Assembly: GCF_000004075.3 (NCBI RefSeq)
Contig: NC_026657.2
Coordinates: forward strand, 124,001-188,000
From: Cucumis sativus
Taxonomy: Eukaryota > Streptophyta > Magnoliopsida > Cucurbitales > Cucurbitaceae
Length of the DNA stretch: 64,000 nucleotides
Direction of reading: 5' to 3'
Part shown: in pieces, positions 36,391-48,900 of the stretch
Position numbering within the stretch: position 1 is the first letter of the stretch
How the letters are laid out: each line of letters starts with the position of its first letter
Program-made: the position numbers and the translations under genes
Notes under the pieces: generated by a model
The model's input: only the letters and a program-made list of their open reading frames with translations
Database searches by the model: none
What the model was told of the DNA's origin: nothing

Positions 36391-37433
36391 TGCCTCCATA
36401 TTTCCAGCATCGGTTATTTCCACTGCACTCACAAGAATCAACTCCTAAAATATCGAGGCCTCAAATAATAGCATATGGTATTTGTTATGTCATTGATGTT
36501 GGGAAAGAAACATGGCATCAGCTAAGGGTGTTTTCCCCCTCTTATTCAGAAATCGGTTGGCGAAAGGATTACAATTGACCCACAATCATTTGGGGAATCT
36601 TCAACTTGTCGCACAATATTTGACAATCCTCGGGAGTTTAGCACTTGCTCTACATGACACCGTGCAGGCCAGAGAGATATTAAGATCATCTTTAACATTG
36701 GCAAAGAAACTCTATGACATCCCAACTCAGATCTGGGTACTATCAGTTTTAACAAGTATGCCAATGATATATATTCTTTCTAGTTACTATTAACATTTTA
36801 GTGGAATGAGATTTTCACAAGGCACTTAGAATGAAGAACACACGCTGGGAGCAACTGTCTCAGAACCATTTTTTTTCACATGTTCAAATAAAGTTGTTTA
36901 GTCTTCGTACAAATATATATAGTGAACCCCATAAATATTGTTACACTTTCCGGTGATATATGTATTATATTAATAATGCACATACAAATTAATTTTTATT
37001 TTTGTATACATTATAGCTTTATACCAAGAGTTGGGTGAAAAGGGGAATGAGATGGAAAACGCGGAATATCAATGTAAAAAGGCAGATGATCTGCAAAGGA
37101 GACTGGTTGATGCACATTCCTCCATTCATCACATCGAATTAGTAAGGCGTTCATGTTACTCTGATATTTTGATGAATAGTTAGTGTGTTTGAACAAATAT
37201 CTGCTATTATGCACTTACATCTTTTATTGCTTTTTGTTTACCCCTCATGCATTTAGATTGACAAAGTACGGCTTGAGATTCAGCAACTAAAGGGGGTTGA
37301 CATCAAGCGTGCAGGTAGCATCTCACTTGGAGTTGATCTTGATATACCAGGATCCATTGGTGTGTCGGTTTCGACTTCATCATTGAAGCTTATGGATATA
37401 GACTCAGGGAGACGTGGAAAGAGGAAAATTTAG

Positions 37434-38466
37434 AGCTTGCCTGGGAAATTTTTCAAACCAGCTTCTTGTTGTTGTTATTCTTTTTAATCTTTAATTTTGT
37501 TTTGTGTTTTTTTTCTAAACTATTATTGACTTGTAAATATTAATTTATTGCTCACTTTAAATTAAGGGAAAGTGTGATGGTTGACAAATGTATTTGGGGT
37601 TTTAGATTTTGCAGGTATATCAAAACTTTCAGATTTGAATTTCATTATTTTTCATATTTTCAGTTTACCCTCAACTTTTGCTATATTCCTATTTCACCGT
37701 CGAAAGTTTAGCACGATATTTCTTTTTTCCTCAACACGCTACAATTTCACGTCTCAGGTGAGCTAGGGTTTTGATCTTCTTTTTCTCCCAAATTCTGATA
37801 TTTTTTTTCCACGGGTGTTTTGATATCTTTCTTTCCATTCTCATTGTAGCTTTTATTTTTTTCACTGGTGTTTTAATCTTCTTCTTATTGAATTTTCATT
37901 TTCTTCACAGGCATTTTTATATCTCTTTCTTATTGTTGTTTTGGTTTCTTCTTAAAAATGCTATTTGAGTTTTGATTTCTTCAATTGGCATTTACTTTGA
38001 AGAAAATGAAAAGATGAAGAATTAACTTTGTTGATGGAAAGAAACATTAGAACAGATGTTACTGCAAACAATACTTTTTCAACAGATATATGTATATGAA
38101 TAACAACAAAAAATGTAAAAGAAATGAAAGCAAAAAAGCTGGGGCGAGCGGGTTAACAAAATTAAAAAGTAGCAAAAATTAAAAAGAGAGAGAAGGTGAC
38201 TAAAAATGAAATGTTGAATCTTAGAGAGAGGAATTTTGATTTCAAATCAATTAAATATAATTTGAAATTATAATTGCATCCCCTATTTTAGCGTGAATTT
38301 AATGTTTTGTAGATGTGTGATTTATTTGTTCTTCTATTTAAGGTGAATTTGAGATTTTAGAGATAAAAATGTAATTTTAAGAAAAGAAAAAGTTATCTTT
38401 AGTTCCTTTAGAGTGCATTTGGGGGAGAAAAAGAGTTGATAATAATTATGATAATTCTAGGATAAT
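37434..38466. other. Downstream region of the MAU2 copy, no gene seen
   Basis: T-rich sequence that probably begins with the MAU2 3' UTR. No coding frame is recognised. Confidence 0.5.
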
Positions 38467-38730
38467 GTGTTATGATAATATATGTTTAGATGATTTATTA
38501 TTGGTAGTGTTATGGTAATATGTTTTTTTTTTTTGGGAAAGATTATGAATAGTAGTGTTATGATAATATATGTTTGGAGAGGATTATAATAGATAGTACT
38601 ATGATAATATTTGTTTGGAGGAGAGATTATGATAGTAGTATTATGATAACCTGCATTTGGAGGGAAGAATTATGCTTGTAGTGTTATTATAATATGCATT
38701 TGGGGGAAGGGTTACATTAGTGTTGATAAA
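38467..38730. repeat. Diverged tandem repeat, ~42-bp units
   Basis: About six imperfect units of the form gtgttatgataatatatgtt-tggag-agattatgatagta occur head to tail, with lengths from about 39 to 50 bp. One unit carries a long T run. No inverted ends were found. Confidence 0.75.
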
Positions 38731-38989
38731 TTTTCTTCTATATAAAATAAACAATATTAATACATGTAATTATAATAAATCATATTGTTTTTTGTAAATA
38801 TGTTTTGCAACATGTTTTTTACATACCCCATTTAATTCATAATTTGGTTTATAAATCTTTATGTTGTGGTGGGTTTCTTTTTTTTTCTCGGGTCGTTCAA
38901 AACGTAACGCACAAATATGTTAGAGCATGCAAATAAAAGTTTGAAGCTGAACAATTGTGAAGAATTGGTTCACTACAAATTGTCGTTCA

Positions 38990-39590
38990 CATAACAACAA
39001 AATACCAATATATATGAAAAGATCGTAAACAATGCAGATAAAGATATCGAAAAGCACTCAAGGGTTTTCTCGGAGAATGACCATACATAAGTTTAAATTC
39101 ATGGAATGCTTTCATGTCGCTAACGTTGTGCATTAGTATACGCATACAGCGACACCTATCGATTTTAGTCAATTTGGGGATGGCATGTAACTATCGAATG
39201 ACCTCTTGTCATAGTGTGCTTGCATCTTTCCATTGTAATATCGACTAGTATGCAATGCAGTTAAGCTACTCATTATCGTACTCAATGACATTGCGAAGTA
39301 TGTGTGCAGTTTCTATCGACTGTCCTCTCCATTTCCTCTTTGATTTGCTAGAAGAGCTACTCATTATCGTACTCAATGACATTGCGAAGTATGTGTGCAG
39401 TTTCTATCGACTGTCCTCTCCATTTCCTCTTTGATTTGCTAGAAGCATTCCTTCTGTCACCTGCACGGGATCGTGTCTCCATTATTTCGTCAGGTGATAT
39501 GTCTAGTCTTTGACTGTACATTGTGGGAAACTCCATATCGTTGCCATCATCAGATGCAAATCCCTCGTACCCACCAAGCACATTGGACCC
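38990..39590 (-). pseudogene. Myb/SANT-like (PIF/Harbinger-associated) protein fragment
   Basis: Minus-strand frames read GYEGFASDDGNDMEFPTMYS, then SSKSKRKWRGQSIETAHILR, then KIDRCRCMRILMHNVSDMKA. This order matches the C-terminal half of Myb/SANT-like proteins common in plant genomes and linked to PIF/Harbinger transposons, as I remember the family. Frame breaks and a 91-bp tandem duplication interrupt it, and no N-terminal Myb/SANT helices or transposase are seen. Confidence 0.55.
39264..39445. repeat. 91-bp perfect tandem duplication
   Basis: The unit starting agctactcattatcgtactc occurs twice head to tail (39264-39354 and 39355-39445) with no visible difference. It duplicates part of the Myb/SANT-like fragment and breaks its frame. 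Confidence 0.92.
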
Positions 39591-39599
39591 GACGCGGTA

Positions 39600-41985
39600 A
39601 GAGTGGACTGAAATTCTTGTTTGTCTTTTACAAATTCTATATTGAAACTCTGTTGAAAAAAAATCTTAAGTTAAAAACAAAATTGATTAACCTAATTGTA
39701 GTCTTTGTATTTGTATAAAAAATCTTCACATCTACCAACCATAATTTTGCTAACGCGGTTTTTAAAGTCTAGTTGCGGAACACATAGACTAAACATAGGG
39801 ATAAAACAAAGAAATTAGTGTGTCATGAATAATGAAGACATGGAACAGACAGGAGCATATGAAATACACTGAATGGTAACAACATGGGGATGAAACTCAA
39901 CAAATATGAACATCTATAATTAAGTGAAAAATGATAAACGTACCAAAGAGTATCTAGAGATGCAAAAAATTTTAAGACTGAGGATGCAATGGAATGGGAA
40001 GCAAGGGGCAAATATATAGTAAATGGATGATGGTAATAAATTGGACAACAAGCAACCAACAAGTATCATGGAAAACAAGAGATATGACACATACAGTAAC
40101 AAACGAAAATGACAAAGATCTAATAGAAAAATTAGGCAATTAGGACTCTGCAAGTACACAATGTCCATGAAAATATAGACCTAAGCAAGGGGTATGTGGA
40201 AAAATTAGAATTTAGAAGCCCTAAACCCTAATAAAAAGCAACAAAGTAGGTTTCTACCAATAGAATATGGTATTTGGGCATAACATCCGTCACTTGAAGC
40301 ACCTTAAGGTTGAAACAAATGCGCGGCAAGGGGAAGTAGGACCAACAACTGTTACAGCAAAGCTGTGAACGGAAACATAGAGAGGAAGGCGAGAAGTTTA
40401 AGAGACAACGAGTGTGAGCGGCAACCGATCAATGAAAACACAAAGAGGAAGCGATCCGTTTCAGAGGCAACGTGCACACAACCCTCAACGAAAACGCAAA
40501 AGGGTTTCAACGAAGGGAAAATGAAATCAGGGATGAAAACACAACGACAGAGGAAGACGAAAATATGCAATATAGGTGTAGATTCGAAGAGGAAAGGTGG
40601 GGAAATCCGTTCAACTGTGTATTTTCTTAAGGGAAAAACGAAATTGGAACAGAAAATGACGAAGAATACGAGTAAAAGAGAAGAAAATTCGATGGATTGG
40701 CGAACAAATTACATAGGGTTTCAGAAGGATTACGGCCGAATTGGAAGAAGAGTTGAAGGGGGTTTATCAGATGGGTTTTGATGTGTGTGTCAAAATTAAC
40801 CGTAGACTTTCAAAAGTTTCAAGAAAGTCTTCCTTACTTTCGAAAAGGGTTCAAGCTTTATTTCAAAAATAGTCGTGAACTATTGAAAATTAATTTTCAT
40901 AAACAATCTTGAATTTATAAAAAACCAACATAAAATTTCTTAGCCCACAAAACAAATAAAAAAATTTAACTAAAACTATAATTTTTAAATTTTCCTTAGT
41001 TCTCTAGATATTCTCACATTTTCATAGGTTGGATATCAACCGAAGGATAAATTGATATTTTGAAAAATTCATGAATCACACAAGATAAAATATAAAATGT
41101 CACTAACATAAATAATGACATGTTTATTTATTTCAAAATAACAAAATATTTATTTGCTAATTTAAAATTATTTTTTTATTATTTTTATAATTTTTCAAAA
41201 ACATCCATTGTAATTTAAATTTCTTAAAACTAAGACTTTGATAACTATATTTTAAACTTTGGTTAAAACATAAATTACACGAAAACTCACGAAGTTTTAA
41301 AAGTTGTCTTTAAAACATACTAAAACAATAACTAGTCAAATAAAAAGAAATTGCACACTAATAGATCTATCAAACTACCACATTGGGGTTAATAATCAAA
41401 TATATTCTTCTATTTGACAATTAACTATACGTTAATTAAAAAATAACTATTAAAATCGATTCTGTTTGTGATCTACCATTCGGTGTTAATAGTGTAATAG
41501 ATTTTAAATTGTAGATTTAATTTAAAGTTTTGATTTTTGTTGGTAAGAAAATTAGTTTAAATTTTGGGTCAACCACCCTATTTCTAACTTTTATAAGCTT
41601 AAAGTACTTATGAATAAATAAGCTAATTAACAAGCTATTTTTAAATATACAAAGTGAATAAATATTTATAAAATACACGGTAAAATATTTAATTTCCAAA
41701 AGCTCACCAATCCAAAAAAAGAAAAAAATAGCAGAAAAGAAGAGACCTAAAATATTTTTAAAAATGGACCAAATTTTTTGATTTGGTTAGATATTAGTAG
41801 ATATATTGATTGTTATATATATAAAAATTAGTCCAAAATAGATGAATTTTGTTATTTAAATAAATTTGAGAAAGAAATGAAAAACGTGCAAAAACACGAG
41901 CGAAGTTTACTGGCTCGCTCGCTCGCTCGTCCTGCGCTATTACCCGAGGGAGGGCTGGAAAAAAAAAAAAAGAAAAAGAAAAGGC
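39600..41985. other. Intergenic, no supported gene
   Basis: A plus-strand open frame of 138 codons at 40365-40781 is rich in Lys/Arg/Thr and matches nothing I recognise. It may be leader sequence of the adjacent transposon remnant. 40860-41880 is AT-rich. A GCTC-type run at 41914-41929 lies in the likely HAC1 promoter. Confidence 0.4.
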
Positions 41986-41989
41986 CTTA

Positions 41990-42963
41990 ATGTCTTGGTT
42001 TTTTGCAATCTCTCTTTACCCTAAACTCTTCCTCCATTGCAGATCGATTTTATGATTGAGTTGTGTAGCTAAGAACATCGATTCGTTACCCTACAATTGA
42101 GAATCAAGCTCTCTGTTTACCCCAATCTTATGTGAAGCTGCTGATCGATTCATCAATGGATTAGAAATCAGATGTCTGACGGTAAGCCTCCATTCTTCTG
42201 TCATCGATTATTCGATTGTAGGGGGCAGTTCGTCTGATCTGCCTGTGATACACTTTAGTTAGCAAAGCACAATCTATAGGAGAAGAGGAAATTTGGAACA
42301 ACAAACAAATTTATCAGGTCCTTTTTGTTGCGCTCTTCAGTTTTCCGTCTGCTATGATATATCTTCGGTTCTTAGTAAGCAGGAAACATAAGAGCATTTC
42401 TGTCATCTGAAACCTACGAATAGAGTCTCCTGGGGACCATACTTCCCGTCCCCCCATTTGTTTTTTAACTTTATTCTTGTGATTCTATCTATACTTCTCT
42501 GCTCTTAGTCATGTCTTCTCATCGGTTGACATTTTATTGCACTTCTGAAGTAAAAAAACTCGTGCACTTCCAAGTTGCGCTCTCCGCTCCGTGTTATATA
42601 TCTCTGCGCAGTATGTTCTGTTCTCGGTTTGTTATTTGTCTCTTTCAATTTCATCTATTTTTGCCTGGAATAGGAGCAACACGATATCATTTTGAGCACT
42701 TATGCTTTTTAAATCGTCTAAAAGAGAAGTCTTTTTATTTAGTTTTTGAGTTATGTATCATTTCCGCCGACTCTGAATGATTATTATGTGGTATTTCCCC
42801 GACCCTGTCCGAGTTGTGGTTGTTAGAGGAAGTTCATAACTTGCTAAGATAAGGAAAATGAACGTATATCCATTTTTTCTTTTTGGTCAGATATCTGGGC
42901 AGGTTCCTGATAAAGCTGGTGTGGAGTTGTCTGGAGAGGTGCTCTCCACGTGATATGTTCAAT
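41990..42963 (+). promoter_or_regulatory. HAC1 5' leader with four short upstream ORFs and one leader intron
   Basis: A leader exon of about 190 bp ends at 42181 before gtaagc. A second exon probably starts at 42891 after tttttggtcag. Upstream ATGs occur at 42052 (six codons), 42130 (ATG-stop), 42156 (two codons) and 42172, the last running across the splice to a stop in exon 2. None is in frame with the main start at 42964. These would be expected to lower translation initiation at the main start. Leader borders are inferred from splice consensus only. Confidence 0.5.
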
Positions 42964-45900
42964 ATGGACTCTGAACTCTATAAAGCACGTGTCTTCATTC
43001 AAGAGAAAATGTAAGGCTTATCATTATATATCTCTCTTTGATGAAGACTTCAGGCCTTCTTTCTTTTGTTCTTGTGCTTCTTTCTGTCCCTTACTTACGC
43101 ATCCCGTACTTAGCATGGCTTCTCAAAAATCTAATGACATATAGATTTAATAGTTAACTTTAAGGGCCATGGATGCTAGAACATTTTTTATATACCCAAA
43201 TAACATCTTGTGAGGGCCTGAAAATTCATGAAGCAGCTTGAACTTTTAAGTACTTAATCATATGTTTGGGAATTATCTCTTGTTTTTAATGCTAATTTCT
43301 TTGTTCCCCTTTTTAAAAGTTCCGCAAATGAAGTTTGTTTAATGGGGTTCTAATTAAAAATGAAACCAGAAAGAAGTATTGTGTAATTAGGCAATTTTAA
43401 CTGGATGATCTTCAGTTTTATTATATTCTGACATCTTTATTTCTCAATATTGGATTTTTCTTTTATTGAGTTAAGATTTATATGTTTACCTTGGTCCAAA
43501 TTTTCATGTTGTATCTTTTAATCATTTATTTTGGATTAGAAATGACTTCATTGATGAATGACACCAAAATCCGTGCAGAGATATTTCTTCTCATCCTCCT
43601 TCATTTTCCCATTTTGTTTTTTGTGTGATGGTTAATGGAAAGGAAACATATTTTTGGGAAGATCTTTGGGTGGGAATAGACCCCTCTCCTCTGCATTTCG
43701 TTTCCTCGATTATATCATCCGTCCTCCTTAAGAAACTGTTGAGTATTAGATTCGTTGGTTTGTTCAGGGAATTTGGTTTCTTTCTCCTTTGTTTTTTGTC
43801 GGTCTTTGTCCAATAGGGAAATGACAGAGGTGGCTTCTCCTCTCTCTCTTGATTGAGGCCTTTGATTTTAGGCTTGGGAGAAAAGATGTTCATGTGTGGA
43901 GTCCTTCTCTTGTAAGTCTTTCTTTAGATTCTTACTCGATCCCTCTCCTGCTGTTGTGTCGATCTTTGATGTTTTATGGAGGATTAAGATTCCAAAGAGA
44001 GTCAAGTTCATTTCTTGGCAAGTATTGCTTGGGCGTGTGAATAACAAGAAATAGGCTTGTGAGAAAGATGCATTTCGTTATTGGGCCCTTGGTGCTGTAT
44101 CCTTTGTCGAAAGGCAAGAAAATGTGGATCACCTTCTCTGGGAGTGTCAATATGCACGATTTGTGTGGAATGGATTTTTTCAGGAGTTTGATTTTGCTCT
44201 TGCTCGTAAGAGGGATGTTTGTTTGATGATCAGGGTGTTCCTTCACCATCTGCCTTTAAAAGAGAGTTTTTTTTTTTTTTGCATGTGGAGGTGTGCATGA
44301 TTTCGTGGGATCCTTAGGGTGAGAGAAACAAGAGAGTGTTTCGTGATGGGGAGTGAGACCCTAGTGAGGTTTGGTCCTTGGTGAAGTTTCATGTTTCTCT
44401 TTAGGCTTTTGTTTCGAAGACTTTTTTTGTAATTATCCCTTAGGCGACATTTCACTTAGTTGGAATCCCTTTGTCTATGGGGTTTTTTTTTTTCTTTTAC
44501 GTCCTTGTATGCTTTTATTTTTTTTCTTAATGAATGAAATGATCCAAAGAGATACGAATTGGCTCCCATTTAAATGGAATACAAAACATGTCTCCCATTT
44601 TAGGATATTTCTTAATAATTATGAAATCATTCAACTCTGTAGCTTTTCTTTTTCAATTTTTTTAGGACTTTTGTGCCTTAATTTTCTACTTTATATATGA
44701 CAATTTGATATTTTTCAGTGACTGTTGTTCGAGAAAATTTTACTATTGCATATTAATATTTTATATTTCTGCTTTTCAGTTTTGAGATTTTATTACAGCG
44801 GCATCAACGGCCCATTGATGACCTACAGAGGCTGAGGTTCAAGGACATTGTGAAACGCTTAGAGGAGGGTCTTTTTAAAACGGCTCTTACAAAGGTCTCC
44901 ACCTTCACCTCCACCCTCATTGTAAACAAATTACCACTACAATATTGCAGAAGAGTGCAGAGACCACCTCTTTTGTGGTTTATCTTTTATAAGTCTCAGA
45001 TAAACAAGCATGCCAACATTTTACTTATTGTGATTCTAAGTAACTCTGGAGTTCATATGTTTTCTCTGGGAATAAACTTTGTCGTTATGGTAATATGACA
45101 CAGGATGACTATATGAACCTGGATACTCTGGAGAGTCGTCTGCACAGTTTGATCAAGCGTTCACCCATGAATAATCAGAACCAGCAATATCAACAAGTGG
45201 TTAGTTCTTCTTCTGCAATAAGTCAGATGATTCCAACTCCTGGTATGGCTCACAGTGGGAATTCCAAAATGATGGTTGCATCTTCGGATGATTCTATTAT
45301 TTCTGCTAGTGCCAGCTTAGCACCTATGACTGCTAGCACAGGAAGCATCATGCAAGCTGGTGGAATAAATGGTGGTTCCTTCAACAGAGCTGAAGGTAAC
45401 TTCCACTAAAATATTTTGTCCCTGTGTGAACAGTTTTTCTTTTATGAAAAAAGTTATAATATCCTCCTTTTCAGGTCCCATGACCAGTGGATATCAGCAG
45501 TCTCCTAGTTTCTCGGTTGGTTCTAGTGGAGTTATATCATCTGCTGGTGCACACAGAATTACTAGTCAAATGATTCCTACACCAGGTTTCAGTAATAACA
45601 TTAACCATGCAAGCAGCAACCAGTCTTATGCAAGCAGAGACAATTCTAGTAATGGTAGTGGGCTTCCCAGTGTTGAATCTACAGGGCTGTCTCAAGTGCA
45701 ATTGCAAAAGCAGCATATTGGCGGTCAGAACAGTCGTATATTACAGAATCTTGGTAGCCAAATGGGTAGTGGAATAAGGTCTGGCTTACAGCAGAAATCT
45801 TATGGCTTTACAAATGGACCTGCAAATGGTAGCTTAGGATTAATAGGTGGCAATGTACAACTTTTGAAAGAATCTAGCACCTCGGAGGGCTATCTGACTG

Positions 45901-48900
45901 TCTCGCCTTATGCTAATTTAACCAAACCTGTACAACAATCCTTTGATCAGAATGACAAATCGTTGGTGCAAGGTATTATTTCTCTCTATCTTTATTGGCT
46001 CCAGCCTTTCTTGTCGAGCAGTTCTTGATGAAAAATCACATCGTTACCACTTACCTGTTTTGTAATAAGAATCAATTTCTTTTGGCAGGCGATGCATATG
46101 GAATGAATAATACTGACTCTTTTGGATCAGAAAACCTTTATGGCCCTGCAACATCTGTTGGATCAATGATGACTGCTCACAATTTGAACCCGACAAATTT
46201 GCCATCTATGTCTAAAACCAGTTCACCTTTCTCCAGTAACCAGTCAAATTTTCATGGAACTCAACAGGGCACTCACTCTCCCCTAATTGATGGGTCAGAT
46301 AAGATGAATTTCCAACCTCCACTATCTTCCAGGGAAAACATCATTGATTCTCATACACAGCAGCAGTTTCAACAACATCACCAATTTCAACCTCAACAAC
46401 AACCATTTCTTCAACAGTCAAGTGTCCAGAAACAACAAATTCAACCTCAGCAGCATCTACTAAATAACGATTCTATTAATCAGGTTCAGTTAGCCTCTAA
46501 CCTGGGCAGTCATGTGAAGCAGGAACCTGGTGGGGAGCATCATAATGGGCCTTTCCAGCCACAAGTTTCCGAACATTTTCCACTGCCTGAGGCACATAAC
46601 CAATTTCATCAGAATCCTAGTGAAGACTGTGTGAGGAATGCTCAATATCTTTCTGTTTCTTCTAGCCAGAGTGATATTTGTTCCCCACTTTCTCAAAGCT
46701 CTCAACAGATGCAACAATTTTTGCATCCACACCTATTAAATTCAAATTCTCAAAATCGTTTTAGCAGTCCAGCTGGAGCTCTATCAGATGCAACTTTGCA
46801 GGTTCAATGGCATCCTCAATCACAAGATAGAAATCACAGGCAAGGGAGCATTGTTCATGAGCAAAATGTCCAGCATGATTTCCGTAAAAAGGTATCCAGT
46901 CACGATATAGTGCAGGGTGATAATTTACCTACGGAAGGATCAACAATTGGGCACTCCTTTGTTACTAGGACCAAGTCTGAGCCTCCTAATCCCCTTGGTG
47001 CCACCTGCCAGAACAACAATAGTGCACGCCAATTTATAAATCAGCAGAGATGGCTCCTATTCTTGCGACATGCTCGTCGCTGTGTAGCTCCTGAAGGGAA
47101 ATGTCCAGAACGAAACTGTGTCACTGCTCAGAAATTGTGGCAACATCTTGATAGATGCAGTTCTTCTAAATGCACATATCCCCGCTGCCAGCCTACCAAG
47201 TTATTGCTTCATCATCACAAGAGATGTAGGGATCTAAACTGTCCTGTTTGTATTCCTGTCCGAGACTATATCCAGAGCCGAAAGAGCGTGCGTGCCCACA
47301 ATGCATCTGATTCAAGTTTGCAAAAGTTAACCAATGGATTCCCTAAAACCTGTGATGCTCCAGATAACACCACTAGATATATTTTGAAAACTCTTCAGGC
47401 TTCTGAAACTTCAAAGGATCTGCAATCTTCTCTTAAGCGGATGAAGATAGAGCAGTCCTCTCAGTCTCTTGTTCCCAAGAGTGAGAGTTTGGCAGTTTCA
47501 GCTTCTGCTATGAATGAACGACACATGTCATTGGATGTGCAGTGCCAAGGTTATCAGCAAGGTGATGATACTATGGCTGTTAAGCATGAGCTCGCAGATG
47601 TGAAAATGGATGTGCTGCAGAGCTCTACTCTTGAAAGCCATAGTGACTTAAAGGAAGCTAATGCAGAGAATAATTGCAGCCAAAGGTCTGATGGTGACCT
47701 TGTCACATACGATGAGTTTTCTAGTTTACCAAAGCAAGAGAATGTTAAAATTGAGAATGAGACGGAGTCAAGCATGCAAGATCATTCAGTGCATGTCACT
47801 GAGCATGCAGCGGCCACCAAGTCTGGGAAGCCAAAAATTAAAGGGGTTTCACTAACTGAATTGTTTACTCCAGAACAAGTGAGAGACCATATCATTAGTC
47901 TCAGACAGTGGGTTGGCCAGGTTGGTTAACAAGCTTTTATTCTGTGTTGTTTTTATAGAGATACGTTGGAGAATATATTTTGATAAAAATGCAAATAAAA
48001 TTTTATTTATTTCATAACTATGTTTTGTCTAGACAGAAAGTAATTCACTTTTTGAATTTATAATGGATATATGTGAAAACATTAGTTCCGTCAAAAATTT
48101 TGTTTTGAATTCTAATGATCCCTTATAAGTTCCTAGCTTTTGAGAAATGGTCCATCTTCATTTAACCTTTGTTTCTGGTTCAAGAAATGGTATGCATCAC
48201 GGGTGCTTGATGACAAGATCCAGTGCACTTAGCTATCTCAAAACTTCTTTATTTACTGTCTTTTTCTCCAGAGCAAATCCAAGGCTGAGAAGAATCAAGC
48301 AATGGAACAATCAATGAGTGAGAATTCCTGTCAACTGTGTGCAGTTGAGAAACTCACTTTTGAGCCACCACCTATATATTGCACGCCATGTGGTGCACGT
48401 ATAAAACGAAATGCAATGTATCATACAGTAGGTGCTGGTGATACACGACATTATTTTTGTATTCCATGTTACAATGATGCTCGTGGAGATGTTATTGTTG
48501 CTGATGGGACTACCATTCCCAAGTCAAGGCTAGAGAAGAAGAAAAATGATGAAGAGACTGAGGAATGGGTATGTGTATTTGCAGTGAGCTATGGTTTATT
48601 TTAGGTGATTTTCTTATGCTTCATCTTTTAGTTTTTTTTAACGTCCCTGATGCTTTCTTTCAGTGGGTTCAATGCGATAAATGTGAAGCATGGCAACATC
48701 AGATCTGCGCTCTTTTCAATGGTCGGAGAAATGATGGTGGTCAAGCTGAGTATACCTGTCCAAATTGTTACATTCAAGAAATTGAAAGAGGAGAGCGTAT
48801 ACCATTACCTCAGAGTGCTGTTCTTGGTGCCAAAGAATTGCCCAGAACAATTCTTAGTGATCACATAGAGCAGCGGTTGGTTAAGAGATTGAAACATGAA

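Larger units (their letters stand above)
14989..37433 (+). pseudogene. 5'-truncated MAU2/SCC4 sister-chromatid cohesion protein gene (C-terminal ~430 aa)
   Basis: MAU2 (SCC4) is the partner of SCC2 in loading cohesin onto chromosomes. Nine intact exon segments are present: about 14989-15256, 20620-20658, 24689-24810, 29448-29594, 29704-29793, 29885-30009, 36550-36755, 37017-37141, 37257-37433. They join in frame with no stop and give about 428 residues, including SLSKESLEPGHFGNVRRTYR, YPIDGEWLPKSAVYALVDLM, TPR-like helices (QYAHYVGCYHEATFHYIEAA) and the conserved C-terminal SISLGVDLDIPGSIGV and RRGKRKI-stop. Plant MAU2 proteins are about 720 aa, so roughly 300 N-terminal residues are absent and nothing upstream to the PILS gene encodes them. 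The homologous frame seems to continue to KHAQLQEQL just before position 15001, which suggests a break inside an exon rather than at an intron. Introns are swollen to 22 kb by transposons. Exon integrity suggests a recent truncation, or a missing 5' part in the assembly. Confidence 0.85.

Noticed and set aside
40365..40781. 138-codon plus-strand frame
   Set aside because: Basic, low-complexity composition, no recognised domain, next to a transposon remnant; not supported as a gene.
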